64,000 nt of DNA, taken from positions 496,001-560,000 of the forward strand of contig JACKEQ010000003.1 of the NCBI GenBank assembly GCA_020632885.1, given 5' to 3'. Below, piece after piece: positions 17,258-29,884 of this stretch. The notes below the pieces were generated by a model, which was given only the letters and a program-made list of their open reading frames with translations, made no database searches and was not told where the DNA came from. Within the stretch, counting starts at the first letter, position 1, and each line of letters starts with the position of its first letter. Both the position numbers and the translations under genes were made by a program. Origin of the DNA: Alphaproteobacteria bacterium (lineage in GTDB: Bacteria; Myxococcota_A; UBA796; GCA-2862545).

Positions 17258-18702
17258 TGGATCTCGGTCTCGGTGTCCCGCCGGAGCGCGTCACGCCCCT
17301 GGTGCTCGTCGGACGGGATCCTGCTGCTGCGCTGCTGGTCGCGCTCGCCACGCTCCTGGGCTTCGCCGTCGCGGTCGGGTTGCTCGCGCGGATGCGTCGT
17401 CGCCCCCCCGAGGTCCTCGCCGCCCTGGCGCCCTGGGTGCCGGTCGTCGCTGGCGCGCTGGTGGGGTCGTGGAGGCTGCTGGCGGAGGCCGGACAGCTCG
17501 ACCCACGACGATTCTGGGGGCTCGCAGCCTCCCTCACGCCGGCCGCGTGGCCCGTGGTGCTCGGGCTCGTGGGTGCCGGGGTGACGGCGGGCGTGGTCGC
17601 GCTCTCGGCCGGGCTCGCGACGCTCCTGACCGCCCGACCGGATCCGGGGCCCACCCCACGGGCTGCGCTGCTCGCCGCGGTCCTGCTCGCGAGCGTGCCC
17701 GCGCTCTGGAAGGGTGTCGACCCCGTGGGTATCGGAGTCCTCGCGGCCGCGGCCCTCGGTCTGCTGCTGGCGGGGCTGCGGCTGCCGCGTGGGCGTGCCG
17801 ACCGCGAGCGCACCCTCGCCTGGCGCGCGACGACCGCCGTGGCCGTGCTCCAGTCCTGCGTCGCCGTGGGGGTCTGGACCGCCGCTCTGTGCGGACTCGA
17901 CCACCTGGAGCTGGCCCTCTGCGTCGTGCCACCGCCCCCGGTCGCCTTCCTGGTGGGACCTGCGGTGGGGGCGGTGGTCGCCATGGTCTCCGCCGCCGGC
18001 TCCGATCTCGGGGTCCTGCGCCGGGCACTCGTCCGCAGTGGCGTCGTCGGCGCCCTCCTGGCGGGTTCCGTCGCGGGTCTCGGGCTCTACGTGGCGCCCT
18101 CGTTCGCGATGTACGACGCCCCGTTCGACGCGTGGCTCGCGGCCGACATGCAGACCCGCGGTGCCGCGACCGTTCGGGCGACCTGCGACGTCCCGTGGCC
18201 GCTCCTGCCGGGATGGCCCGCGTCCCGGCCCTTCCGCCGCGACGGTTCGGCGCTCGTGTGTCACCCGCTCGGCCAGGGAGCCCCATGGATCGAGGATCGC
18301 GGGGCCGACCAGCCGGTCGGCGACCCGGCCCTGTGGGCCTATCGGCAGATCCCCGTCGCGACGCCGGCAGGGCTGCGCGTGCTCACCGTGCACGTGCGCC
18401 AGGAGCCCCTCACCGTCCGCGTGGAGGCCGACGGGTCCTTTCGGGTGCTCCAGCGAGCGAACGGGCGCGCCGTGGACCTCGGGACCGTGGCTCCCGCGGG
18501 ACTCGCCGCGAAGCTCGAGGCGGTGGATCCCACGGGCCGGGTCGCCGTCCAGCTGCTGCCCGACCTCTCGCTGGGCGCGAGCCTCGCGCCGCTGGCGTGG
18601 ATCCCAGCCCATCGGGAGTGCACCGCAGTCGCGACGAGCTGGGAGCCGCGTGAGGATTCCACGGGCGAGGGTTCACGACCGGTCGATCCGCGGACACGGT
18701 AG
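17257..18702 (+). CDS. Polytopic membrane protein, function unknown
   Basis: 481 aa. Residues 1-290 hold about seven to nine hydrophobic segments with positively charged loops (LLARMRRRP, RLPRGRADRERT). The last 190 residues are soluble, with PLLPGWPASRPFRRDG, VCHPLGQGAPW and a beta-rich end, probably outside the cytoplasmic membrane. No family recognised. The TGATG junction with the histidine kinase upstream suggests co-translation, so it could be an accessory sensor or effector of that kinase. Confidence 0.75.
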   Translation: MDLGLGVPPERVTPLVLVGRDPAAALLVALATLLGFAVAVGLLARMRRRPPEVLAALAPWVPVVAGALVGSWRLLAEAGQLDPRRFWGLAASLTPAAWPVVLGLVGAGVTAGVVALSAGLATLLTARPDPGPTPRAALLAAVLLASVPALWKGVDPVGIGVLAAAALGLLLAGLRLPRGRADRERTLAWRATTAVAVLQSCVAVGVWTAALCGLDHLELALCVVPPPPVAFLVGPAVGAVVAMVSAAGSDLGVLRRALVRSGVVGALLAGSVAGLGLYVAPSFAMYDAPFDAWLAADMQTRGAATVRATCDVPWPLLPGWPASRPFRRDGSALVCHPLGQGAPWIEDRGADQPVGDPALWAYRQIPVATPAGLRVLTVHVRQEPLTVRVEADGSFRVLQRANGRAVDLGTVAPAGLAAKLEAVDPTGRVAVQLLPDLSLGASLAPLAWIPAHRECTAVATSWEPREDSTGEGSRPVDPRTR

Positions 18703-18716
18703 GCCCTGGAGGTCCG

Positions 18717-20009
18717 ATGCTTCTCTGCGCGTTCATCCCCTCGTCGACGCCGCTCGTGCGGACGGCCGTTGACGACCCGCCGGGGACCCGGAACGTCTTC
18801 GGGACCGCCCACGCCCACGAGACCGAGCACTTCGTCATCCGCTGGGACACCGACTTCACGCCCGATCCCGACGCCCTCGAGCAGCTCGCCATCGACGCGG
18901 AGGCCGCCTGGTCCGCGCAGATGGACGATCTGGGCTGGCCGGCCCCGCCGGGCACGGAGACCTGGAAGCTCGACCTGTTCTTCGGTGCGTCCGGTCCGAA
19001 CGCGCCGGAGATGGACTTCTCGGGGGGCTACGTCTACCCCTACGAGCACGACGGCACGCCGTACATGGTCATCAGCACGGACATCCCGGACCAGTACGCC
19101 ACCGAGCCCGAAGGCCCGTTCGACGTGCTCGCCCACGAGCTGAACCACACGCTGCAGTACCACAGCGGCGACGCATACTGGGGCGAGCGGGGCCTGTTCC
19201 TCTGGGAGGCGACCGCCAGCTGGGTGACCCCGCTCGTGACCGGCAACGACGCCGCCATCGCGGGCTGGGGACGGTACCTGCTGCACCCCGAGCTCACGGT
19301 CACCACCGCGAGCTACGACTTCGACGACCCGCTGCGCGGCGCCCGCCAGTACGACGCGGCGACCTTCCTCCAGTACCTCTCGGAGACCCGTGGGCTCGGG
19401 CCCGACCTGATCCGCGACCTCTGGATCGAGGCCGTGCCCGGTGTCGACCCGCTCGAGTGGCTCGACCTGCGCGTGGAGGGCGGCATCCGCGACGTGTTCG
19501 TGGGCTTCGCGGTCTCCCACGCCCTGGGCGAGCACCCCTACGCCGGGCTCTACGAACAGGGCATCGAGGACGAGGGCACGGCCGGCGGGGACTGGCAGGT
19601 GACGGGCTCCCTCGGCACGCGCGGGGGCGAGGGACGCATGGAGGACCGTGCCCCCGAGGGGTTCGCATGGAACCGCCTCGTGTGGACCGTGCAGGAAGCG
19701 GGGAGCGCGACCGTCGGGATCACCCCGGACGCCCGTGGCGACCACGGGAGCCCGACCACGCTCGTCACCGAGCTCGTGCGCGAGCGGGACGGCGTGCTCG
19801 AGCACCTGCCGTTCACGGGCACCACCCGCCTGGACGTCCTTCCTGGGGATGTCCTGCACACCATCGTGGTCGCCGTGCCGGTGGAGTACGAGGACGGCGA
19901 GCGCTTCCCCTACGCCTTCAGCGCCCGCATGGACGAGGAGCCGACGGGATGCGGGTGCACCGCGACGCGCGGGAACCCCGGTCTGGCGGGGCTCCTCGCG
20001 CGTCGGTAG
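18717..20009 (+). CDS. Secreted zinc metallopeptidase-like protein with MYXO-CTERM-like tail
   Basis: 430 aa. A hydrophobic start (MLLCAFIPSSTPL) may act as a short signal peptide. HELNH near residues 140-144 is the HExxH zinc motif, followed by a candidate third ligand in LFLWEATASW, as in gluzincins. A beta-sandwich region follows, and the tail is GCGCTATRGNPGLAGLLARR. That resembles the Gly-Cys-Gly-Cys plus Arg-Arg sorting tail of myxobacterial MYXO-CTERM proteins, but the hydrophobic part is very short. Likely exported; substrate unknown. Only 3 bases separate its stop from the convergent fadB stop. An RBS-like GGAGG lies before the ATG. Confidence 0.78.
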   Translation: MLLCAFIPSSTPLVRTAVDDPPGTRNVFGTAHAHETEHFVIRWDTDFTPDPDALEQLAIDAEAAWSAQMDDLGWPAPPGTETWKLDLFFGASGPNAPEMDFSGGYVYPYEHDGTPYMVISTDIPDQYATEPEGPFDVLAHELNHTLQYHSGDAYWGERGLFLWEATASWVTPLVTGNDAAIAGWGRYLLHPELTVTTASYDFDDPLRGARQYDAATFLQYLSETRGLGPDLIRDLWIEAVPGVDPLEWLDLRVEGGIRDVFVGFAVSHALGEHPYAGLYEQGIEDEGTAGGDWQVTGSLGTRGGEGRMEDRAPEGFAWNRLVWTVQEAGSATVGITPDARGDHGSPTTLVTELVRERDGVLEHLPFTGTTRLDVLPGDVLHTIVVAVPVEYEDGERFPYAFSARMDEEPTGCGCTATRGNPGLAGLLARR

Positions 20010-20012
20010 GGC

Positions 20013-22136
20013 TCACCCGAAGAAGGTCTCGCCCTTCTCGGCCATCTCGACGAACGTGCGGGCCGGCGCGTAGCGCTCGCCGTGCGCGGCCTCCAGGCGC
20101 CGGAGGGCCGCCACGAGCTCCGGGAGCCCGCGCTGGTCGGCGTACGACAGCGGACCTCCCGTGTTCGGAGCGAACCCGATGCCGAAGATGGCGCCCACCT
20201 CGGCATCCCGCCAGTTGCGGATGATGCCGGCGTCCAGCGCGCGACCGACCTCCGCGACCTGGGCCAGGATCAGCCGCTCGCCGAGGGCCTCCACCGAGCC
20301 GTCGGTCGCCGCGACGCCCAGATCGGCGCGCACGCCGTCAAGACCGTCCCAGGAGCCCTTCCGCCGCCCGCTCGCGTAGTCGTAGAAGCCCGCACCGTGT
20401 GCCTTGCCCTTCCGGTCGGCCGCCACCATGCGCTTCACGAGCTCGGCACCCGGGATGGACGCCACACCGAGGTACTTCTCGGCCTCCGCCATCGCGTGCA
20501 CGCCGAGGGTGAGGGTCACCTCGTCGAACACCTGGAGCGGCCCGACGACCATGCCGGCGACGCGGGCGGCCCAGTCCACGAGCACGGGGTCGTGACCCTC
20601 GGCCACGAGCTGCGCACCCTCGAGGATGTACGCCGAGAAGACGCGCGTGGTGTAGAAGCCGTAGCCGTCGTTCACCACAATCGGGGTCTTCTTGATGGCC
20701 CGGCAGTACGCGAGGCTGCGCGCCAGCGTGTGATCGTCGGTGCCGGCGCTCGTGATGATCTCGAGCAGCGGCATCTTCTCGACCGGGCTGAAGAAGTGCA
20801 GGCCGATGAAGCGGTCCGGGTGGGCGCTCGCCGTCGCCAGGTCCGCGATGGGCAGGGCGCTCGTGTTGGACGCGAACACCGCGTTCTCGGCGAGCATCGG
20901 CTCCACCTCGCGGATGACGCGGTGCTTGAGCGCCAGGTCCTCGAACACGGCCTCGATCACGAGGTCCGTGCCGCGCAGGCCCTCGAGCTCGACCGTGGGC
21001 GTGATCCGCGCGCGCAGGGCGGCCCGCGCGTCGGCATCGAGGTGCTTCAGCCTGGCGAGCTCTGCGTCGATGTGCGCCATACCGCGGTCGAGGGCCTCGG
21101 TGGAGATGTCCTTGAGGACCACGTCGTAGCCGGCCTTCGCGCTGACGAACGCGAGACCGGCACCCATCATGCCCGCGCCCAGGACCGCGACCTTCCGGAA
21201 GCCGGGGTCCTCCACGTGCGGCAGGCCCTTCTGCTTGTCCGCCGCGGTCTTGTGGAAGAACAGCGTGCGGATCATCGCCCTGGCCTGCGGGCTCGTGGCG
21301 AGCTTCGCGAAGGCCCGGGCCTCGATCTCCAGCGAGCGCTCGAAGATCACCGCCGAGCCCTCCTGGACGACCGACAGCGCGACCTCGGCGGCCGGGAAGG
21401 CGCCCGCGGTCTTCTTGTAGACCATGGCGCTAGCGGCGAGGAACATGTTCCGGGCGTCCGGGGACGCCGGGCGCGCACCGGGCCAGCGGTAGCCCTTGGT
21501 GTCCCACGGCTGCTTCGCCTTCGGGTTCTCGGTGACCCACGCCTTCGCGGCGGCGAGCAGCGCGTCGCGATCGGGTGCGAGGGCGTCCACGAGGCCCGCC
21601 TGCTTCGCCTTCGGCGGGCGCAGCATCTTCGCCTGGAGGATGACGTCCAGGGCTGCCTGGATGCCCACGAGGCGCGGCAGGCGCTGGGTGCCGCCGCCGC
21701 CGGGGATCACGCCGAGGGAGACCTCGGGCAGGCCGATCTGGGACTTCGGGGTGTCGAGCGCGATGCGGTGGTGGCAGCCGAGCGCGAGCTCGTAGCCGCC
21801 GCCGAGGGCGCTGCCGTTCAGGGCCGCCACGACGGGCTTCCCGGTCTCCAGGCGGCGCGTGATGGCGTTCAGGGCGGCCGTGGCCTCGAGCATCAGCGCG
21901 GGGTCGTCGTTGCCGAGGACCATCTCGAGGTCCGCACCCACGCAGAAGTCACGGTGGGCGGAGGTGAGCACGATGCCGCGCACGCCCTCCTGCGCGTCGA
22001 GCCAGTCGAGCCCTCCCGCGAGCCCCTCGAGGAGCACGCGGTTCACCTTGTTGAACCCGCCGTCCATGGCGAGCGTGATCACCGCGATGCCGTCGTCGAT
22101 CGCGATGCGGAGCGCGTCGTTGTCGTACGTCGTCAT
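20013..22136 (-). CDS. fadB: Fatty-acid oxidation complex alpha subunit (enoyl-CoA hydratase / 3-hydroxyacyl-CoA dehydrogenase)
   Basis: 707 aa. The N-terminal crotonase part (about 1-190) has RDFCVGADLEM and NGSALGGGYELALGCH for the oxyanion hole, and IGLPEVSLGVIPGGGGTQRLPR with the catalytic Glu. The C-terminal dehydrogenase part starts with KVAVLGAGMMGAGLA (NAD site) and contains FASNTSALPI, GLHFFSPVEKMPLLEII with the catalytic His, and the terminal GFAPNTGGPL domain. It converts trans-2-enoyl-CoA through 3-hydroxyacyl-CoA to 3-ketoacyl-CoA in beta-oxidation. The ATG lies 2 bases after the fadA stop, so both subunits are co-translated. Length and domain order are normal for FadB/FadJ. Confidence 0.95.
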   Translation of the reverse strand: MTTYDNDALRIAIDDGIAVITLAMDGGFNKVNRVLLEGLAGGLDWLDAQEGVRGIVLTSAHRDFCVGADLEMVLGNDDPALMLEATAALNAITRRLETGKPVVAALNGSALGGGYELALGCHHRIALDTPKSQIGLPEVSLGVIPGGGGTQRLPRLVGIQAALDVILQAKMLRPPKAKQAGLVDALAPDRDALLAAAKAWVTENPKAKQPWDTKGYRWPGARPASPDARNMFLAASAMVYKKTAGAFPAAEVALSVVQEGSAVIFERSLEIEARAFAKLATSPQARAMIRTLFFHKTAADKQKGLPHVEDPGFRKVAVLGAGMMGAGLAFVSAKAGYDVVLKDISTEALDRGMAHIDAELARLKHLDADARAALRARITPTVELEGLRGTDLVIEAVFEDLALKHRVIREVEPMLAENAVFASNTSALPIADLATASAHPDRFIGLHFFSPVEKMPLLEIITSAGTDDHTLARSLAYCRAIKKTPIVVNDGYGFYTTRVFSAYILEGAQLVAEGHDPVLVDWAARVAGMVVGPLQVFDEVTLTLGVHAMAEAEKYLGVASIPGAELVKRMVAADRKGKAHGAGFYDYASGRRKGSWDGLDGVRADLGVAATDGSVEALGERLILAQVAEVGRALDAGIIRNWRDAEVGAIFGIGFAPNTGGPLSYADQRGLPELVAALRRLEAAHGERYAPARTFVEMAEKGETFFG

Positions 22137-22138
22137 GG

Positions 22139-23341
22139 TCAGACCCTCTCGATGATGGTGGCGATGCCCATGCCGCCGCCCACACAGAGCGTGACGAGGC
22201 CGGTGTTCAGGTCGCGGCGCTCGAGCTCGTCGAGGACCGTGTTCAGGAGCATGGCGCCCGTCGCGCCGAGCGGGTGACCGAACGCGATGGACCCGCCGTT
22301 CACGTTCACCTTCGCGGGGTCCACGCCCAGCTCGCGCATCCAGTGCATCGGGACGACCGCGAAGGCCTCGTTGCACTCGAACAGATCGATGTCGTCCACG
22401 GTCATGCCGGCCTTGGCGAGCGCCTTCTTCGTGGCGGTCACCGGCCCGGTGAGCATGATGATGGGCTCCTCGGCGGTGAGCGCGACGCTGCGGATGCGCG
22501 CGCGTGGCGTGAGCCCCAGGGCGCGGCCCTTCGCCTCGTTCGCGATCAGGAGGGCGGCCGCGCCGTCCACGATGCCCGACGAGTTCCCGGCGTGGTGGAC
22601 GTGGGTGATGCGGTCCACCGACGGGTACCGACGACGCACGAGCGTGTCGAGGCCGAACTGCACGCCGAACGCCTCGAAGCTGGCGCCGAGCTTGGCGAGC
22701 CCGTCGAGGGTGGTCTCCGGCCGGGGGAACTCGTCGACCTCCAGGATCGGCAGCCCGTTCTCGTCGCGCACGGCGAGGATCGAGCGCACGAACCGGCCGT
22801 CCTCCATCGCCGCCGCGGCCTTCTGCTGGCTGTCGAGGGCGAAGCGGTCGACCTCGTCGCGCGTGATGCCGTCGAGCGTGGCGATCAGGTCCGCCGAGAT
22901 GCCCTGGGGCACGCTGCCGACCTTCCACTGCACGGCGGGATCGAAGATGGCCCCGCCATCCGCGCCCATCGGCACGCGTGACATGGACTCGACGCCACCC
23001 GCCACCACGCAGTCGTGCAGGCCCGAGGCGACCATGGCAGCCGCGTGGTTCACGGCCTCCAGCCCGCTGGCGCAGAAGCGGTTGAGCGTGACGCCCGGCA
23101 CGCTGTTGCCCTCCCAGGCCTGGAGCGCGGCGAACCGCGCGATGCACGCGCCCTGGTCGCCCACCTGGGTCACACAGCCCACCACCACGTCGTCGACCTC
23201 GTTGGTGTCGAGCTCGTTGCGGTCCCGGATCCCCTCCAGCAGCCCCGCGAGGAGATCGATGGGCCGGGTGGTGTACAGCGCACCACTCGTCTTCCCACGT
23301 CCCCGGGGGGTTCTCACGGCGTCGAAGATGTACGCGCTCAT
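22139..23341 (-). CDS. fadA: 3-ketoacyl-CoA thiolase (fatty-acid oxidation complex beta subunit)
   Basis: 400 aa. Thiolase signatures are complete: NRFCASGLEAVNHAA with the nucleophilic Cys, GGVESMSRVPMG, NEAFAVV, NVNGGSIAFGHPLGATGA with the catalytic His, and TLCVGGGMGIA with the second Cys. It cleaves 3-ketoacyl-CoA with CoA to acetyl-CoA in the last step of beta-oxidation. First gene of the fadA-fadB operon, with a strong GGGAGG before the ATG. Its upstream region (79 bases) is shared with the divergent MarR gene and contains a perfect 16-bp palindrome, so MarR control is likely. Confidence 0.95.
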   Translation of the reverse strand: MSAYIFDAVRTPRGRGKTSGALYTTRPIDLLAGLLEGIRDRNELDTNEVDDVVVGCVTQVGDQGACIARFAALQAWEGNSVPGVTLNRFCASGLEAVNHAAAMVASGLHDCVVAGGVESMSRVPMGADGGAIFDPAVQWKVGSVPQGISADLIATLDGITRDEVDRFALDSQQKAAAAMEDGRFVRSILAVRDENGLPILEVDEFPRPETTLDGLAKLGASFEAFGVQFGLDTLVRRRYPSVDRITHVHHAGNSSGIVDGAAALLIANEAKGRALGLTPRARIRSVALTAEEPIIMLTGPVTATKKALAKAGMTVDDIDLFECNEAFAVVPMHWMRELGVDPAKVNVNGGSIAFGHPLGATGAMLLNTVLDELERRDLNTGLVTLCVGGGMGIATIIERV

Positions 23342-23380
23342 CGGTCCTCCCTGATCAGGAGCAACGCTTAGCATGCTCAT

Positions 23381-23396
23381 GTTGAGCATGCTCAAC
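23381..23396. promoter_or_regulatory. 16-bp perfect palindrome between fadA and marR (probable MarR operator)
   Basis: GTTGAGCATGCTCAAC is its own reverse complement. It lies midway in the 79-base region between the divergent fadA and marR starts, where a MarR dimer would bind to control both. A second, shorter copy of the core (AGCATGCT) sits at 23370-23377, directly beside it, so two dimers could bind side by side. Assignment to this MarR is by position only. Confidence 0.7.
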
Positions 23397-23420
23397 GTTT
23401 TTCCGGTTAGGCTTCGCGCC

Positions 23421-23870
23421 ATGACCACCGACCTCGAGCTCCGGCGCGTGCAGGCCGAGCTACTCCTCGATCTCCAGCGGATCCGGCATCTCGCCGAGCA
23501 GCGCATCGCCGATCGCCTCACGGAAGAGGGCCTGGACGTCACGCCCTCCCAGGCGAACGTGCTGATGGCCCTCGTGAACCATCGCGCCCCCATGACCGCC
23601 CGTCAGCTCGCCAAGAGCCTCGAGGTCTCGGAGGTCACGGTGGGCCGGTTCGTCCGCAAGCTCGAGGAGAACGGCTGGATCGAGCGGAACCGCGACCCGG
23701 ACGACTCGCGGGCCATCCTGATCACCCCCACCCGCCGGGCCCGGGAGGCCCTGCCGCAGTTCATCCGCGTCAGCAACGCCATCGCGGACGAGATGCTGGC
23801 GGGCTTCGACCGGGACGCGGTCCTCCACATCAGCCGGGTCACGCGCCGGCTCCGCGAGAACCTCGGCTGA
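23421..23870 (+). CDS. MarR-family transcriptional regulator
   Basis: 149 aa with the MarR winged-helix pattern: TPSQANVLMALVNHRAPMTARQLAKSL, recognition helix EVSEVTVGRFVRKLEENGWIERN, then the wing DPDDSRAILITPTRRAREAL and a C-terminal dimer helix. Divergent from fadA-fadB, with the palindrome between them, so it probably represses beta-oxidation genes and its own gene, with a fatty acid or acyl-CoA as the likely inducer. The start ATG at 23421 is preferred over upstream frames because the N-terminal dimer helix begins there. Confidence 0.9.
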   Translation: MTTDLELRRVQAELLLDLQRIRHLAEQRIADRLTEEGLDVTPSQANVLMALVNHRAPMTARQLAKSLEVSEVTVGRFVRKLEENGWIERNRDPDDSRAILITPTRRAREALPQFIRVSNAIADEMLAGFDRDAVLHISRVTRRLRENLG

Positions 23871-23936
23871 CGTGACCCAGCCGGGCAGGGAGGCCCCTGC
23901 CCGCTCTGCTCCCCGACGCGCGACGACCCGGCGCTG

Positions 23937-27422
<3,486 letters not shown>

Positions 27423-27512
27423 GGTGTGGCCCCCCTGCGCACCGGGTCCGTCGGGTGCGCGGGAGCCTCATCGGCGCAACGTGCGGGACATTAGAGGCGG
27501 CCGGGCCGAGGA

Positions 27513-28043
27513 TCAGACGGGCGCGTAGGCTCCGGTGCCGAGCCCGTGGACCTCGATGCGAGCTGCCTCCACGTCGGTGGTCTGGCCGTGCCGGAGCTCG
27601 GCGACCGGCGAACCGTCCGCGAGCACCATCAGCGCCCCCTGGAAGCAGCGGACGCGGTACAGCCGGGGTGCCGCGCCCACGTAGACGGCCTGGGTGCTGT
27701 CGTGGACGTCGATCCGCCCCGTGCGCGCGCGCACCGTGCGGCCCCGGACCTCCACGTGGACGTGCTCGTCGTCCGCGTCACCGTCGAGGACCGTGAGATC
27801 CGGCCCGGGCTCGCGGGGACCGTCATCGGGCGGCCCCACACGTCCCCCGTCCAGCACGACCACGTCCGGACCGGCATCGGGGTCGAGGTCGAGCTGGATC
27901 TCGACGTTCGCGCCAGGTTGGTCCATGGCCAGATCGATGCCGCGCTCGAGGCTCTCGCGGAGCTTCTCGCGGAGCTCGGGGTCGGACGCGTCGAGCGCGT
28001 CGAGGATTCCGTCCACCAGATCGTCGATGTCGTCGTCGCGCAT
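27513..28043 (-). CDS. Acidic hypothetical protein with C-terminal beta domain
   Basis: 176 aa. The first 35 residues are an acidic helix (DDIDDLVDGILDALDASD, LREKLRESLERGIDLAM), then an Asp/Pro-rich middle with two near-identical VVLDG / TVLDG segments, then a small beta domain (VRGRTVRARTGRIDVHD, YRVRCFQGALMVLADGS). The start ATG at 28043 is the first in frame. It lies 20 bases after the stop of the membrane protein gene upstream, so it is probably in one operon with it. No family recognised. Confidence 0.68.
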   Translation of the reverse strand: MRDDDIDDLVDGILDALDASDPELREKLRESLERGIDLAMDQPGANVEIQLDLDPDAGPDVVVLDGGRVGPPDDGPREPGPDLTVLDGDADDEHVHVEVRGRTVRARTGRIDVHDSTQAVYVGAAPRLYRVRCFQGALMVLADGSPVAELRHGQTTDVEAARIEVHGLGTGAYAPV

Positions 28044-28063
28044 GCGACCCCCGTAGCCCGCGG

Positions 28064-28402
28064 TCAGTTGCCGTCGAGCAGCATGGTGAGCCCCACCAGG
28101 CTGAACAAGCCGAGCTGGAACATGAAGAGGAGCGTGAGGAGCACGATGTGCACGGTGTTCATCGCGATCCCCGCGATGGCGAGCCCGCGGTTCGTGCTGT
28201 CCTCGGGGTTCGCGCGCCGGCCCACCACGCCGAAGAGCAGGCCCGGGAAGGCGAAGAACGCGACCAGCGACCACGCGAACATGCCCAGGAACGGCATGCA
28301 GCAGGCGCCCCACGAGAACATGGCGAGCACGCTGCACACGAGGGATGCGGGACCTGCCCACTCCGCCCCCGACCCGTCGTGCTCCCGCCGTTCGAAGGCC
28401 AA
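28064..28402 (-). CDS. DUF4190-like small membrane protein (TTG start)
   Basis: 112 aa. Two to three hydrophobic segments: LVCSVLAMFSWGACCMPFLG, FAWSLVAFFAFPGLLFGVVG and the C-terminal IAMNTVHIVLLTLLFMFQLG. The middle GVVGRRANPEDSTNRGLAIAGI is typical of DUF4190 proteins. The start appears to be TTG at 28400-28402, 4 bases after the stop of the gene upstream. No better ATG lies before the first membrane segment. Probable operon with both neighbours. Function unknown. Confidence 0.68.
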   Translation of the reverse strand: MAFERREHDGSGAEWAGPASLVCSVLAMFSWGACCMPFLGMFAWSLVAFFAFPGLLFGVVGRRANPEDSTNRGLAIAGIAMNTVHIVLLTLLFMFQLGLFSLVGLTMLLDGN

Positions 28403-28406
28403 GGGC

Positions 28407-28658
28407 TCAGGTCGACGACAGGCGCACGCGCCCGTTCCGCTGGACGCGGGTGGGCTCCTGGCCGTCGAGCCGCTCCACCTTCAGCATGGTGCTCCGCGAG
28501 CCCTGCGCGGCAGGGGCCGCCGGCCCCACCACACCCTCGGGATCCACGGCCAGCTCGTGGGTCTTCTGGTTGAGCCCCACGCCGTCCACGAAGCCCCCAG
28601 CGCGCTTCTCGGGCGGCCTCCCCGCCCACGCCAGCCCGTTGTCGCGCTCGTCCCGCAT
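28407..28658 (-). CDS. Small hypothetical protein
   Basis: 83 aa, soluble, basic and Gly/Ala-rich (MRDERDNGLAWAGRPPEKRA ... STMLKVERLDGQEPTRVQRNG). The ATG at 28658 has GAGG a few bases upstream; an earlier in-frame start at 28685 is less likely because it overlaps the greB promoter region. Support is its place at the head of the tightly spaced run 28658-27513 and its normal codon use. It could also be spurious. Confidence 0.5.
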   Translation of the reverse strand: MRDERDNGLAWAGRPPEKRAGGFVDGVGLNQKTHELAVDPEGVVGPAAPAAQGSRSTMLKVERLDGQEPTRVQRNGRVRLSST

Positions 28659-28711
28659 GCCTCGATCGTAGCACGTTCCCGACACGGCCCCGCCGGGGTA
28701 CGCTCGTCCCC

Positions 28712-29221
28712 ATGGTACCGAACTACATCACGCCCAACGGGCTGGAGCGCCTCAGGCGCGAGATCGCATGGTTGGAGGGCGAAGAACGCCCCCGCATCGT
28801 CGCCGAGGTGCAGTACGCCGCGTCCATGGGCGACCGCTCCGAGAACGCCGAGTACATCTACGGGAAGAAGCGCCTGCGGGCGATCGACTCGCGGCGGCGC
28901 CACCTCATCAAGCGCCTCGAGAAGGTCCGGCTGGTGGACCCCGCCCAGATGAGCGGCGAGGTCGTGAAGTTCGGCGCCACCGTGGTCATCGAGGACGAGG
29001 ACGGCAACGAGCGCACCTGGCGGATCTACGGCGAGGACGAGGTGGACGTCGAGAACGGCGTGATCTCGTGGCAGTCCCCGATCGCGAAGGCGATCATGGG
29101 CAAGGCGGAGGGCGAGGCGGTCACCTTCCACGCACCGGCCGGGAAGCGCGAGGTGGAGATCGTCGAGGTCCGCTACGAACCCCAGGAGCCCCTGCCGGAG
29201 GTCATGCTGTTCCGCCTCTGA
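28712..29221 (+). CDS. greB: Transcription elongation factor GreB-type
   Basis: 169 aa. The N-terminal coiled coil carries the conserved tip with acidic residues, ASMGDRSENAEYIYGKKRLR, followed by IDSRRRHLIKRLEKV. The C-terminal FKBP-like part ends SPIAKAIMGKAEGEAVTFHAPAGKREVEIVEV. The G-D-R-S-E-N and Y-G-K-K-R-L-R pattern fits GreB more than GreA. It stimulates transcript cleavage by backtracked RNA polymerase through the secondary channel. Divergent from the small gene at 28658 and convergent with tetR. Confidence 0.9.
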   Translation: MVPNYITPNGLERLRREIAWLEGEERPRIVAEVQYAASMGDRSENAEYIYGKKRLRAIDSRRRHLIKRLEKVRLVDPAQMSGEVVKFGATVVIEDEDGNERTWRIYGEDEVDVENGVISWQSPIAKAIMGKAEGEAVTFHAPAGKREVEIVEVRYEPQEPLPEVMLFRL

Positions 29222-29225
29222 CGCC

Positions 29226-29813
29226 TCATGCCGAGAGCAGGGTCCGGAGCGTGAGCCACGCGCCATCGACCCGCGTTCCCAGGTCCATGCGGTCGTCCCC
29301 CACCGCCGCAGCCATCGCGAACGTCAGCAGCATGCCCTGGATGACCTGAGCGGCGGCCCGTGGGGCCAGATCCACTCGGATCTGCCCGAGCGCCGCGCTC
29401 GCCGCCAGGCGCCGCTCGAGCCAGCCGAGGCTTCGCCCGCGCCAGTCCCGCAGCCGCTGGACGCCGGCCATGCCGGCGAGCTGGGCGACCTCGTCGGAGA
29501 ACACGAGGCGTCCCACCGAGGCCTGCTCCCCGACGAATGCGGCCCGGTGGCGAAAGAACCCTTCGAGATCCGCGAGTGGGTCCGCGGTCTCGACCATGGA
29601 GACGTCGAGGGAGGCCTCGAGGCGCGCCATCGCCTCGAGCACGATCTCCTCCTTCGAGTGGAAGTGGCGGAAGATCGTGCCCTCGCTGAGGCCTGCCCGC
29701 TCGGCCACGGCCCGGGTGGTGAAGCGACCCACCCCGCCATGCGCGAGTGCGGCGAGCGCAGCCTCGGCCACCAGGCGGCGGCGCACGTCACGGTCGATGT
29801 AGGGACGGCCCAC
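29226..29813 (-). CDS. TetR-family transcriptional regulator
   Basis: 195 aa. N-terminal helix-turn-helix with the TetR pattern: RRLVAEAALAALAHGG, FTTRAVAERAGLSEGTIFRHFHSKEEIVLEAM. The ligand domain is variable. It lies downstream of the membrane protein gene at 29885-30292 on the same strand, so both are probably read from the promoter near 30310. That promoter, and the one of the divergent haem lipoprotein gene, carry matching AAAGCGAG-type inverted repeats, which are good candidates for its operators. Confidence 0.9.
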   Translation of the reverse strand: MGRPYIDRDVRRRLVAEAALAALAHGGVGRFTTRAVAERAGLSEGTIFRHFHSKEEIVLEAMARLEASLDVSMVETADPLADLEGFFRHRAAFVGEQASVGRLVFSDEVAQLAGMAGVQRLRDWRGRSLGWLERRLAASAALGQIRVDLAPRAAAQVIQGMLLTFAMAAAVGDDRMDLGTRVDGAWLTLRTLLSA

Positions 29814-29884
29814 GGGCGCCTCCGCGTCGGTGTGCTGGCCTCCAGCCCGAGCCGGGTATCACGAGCGACGACGGGCGGGGCCAC

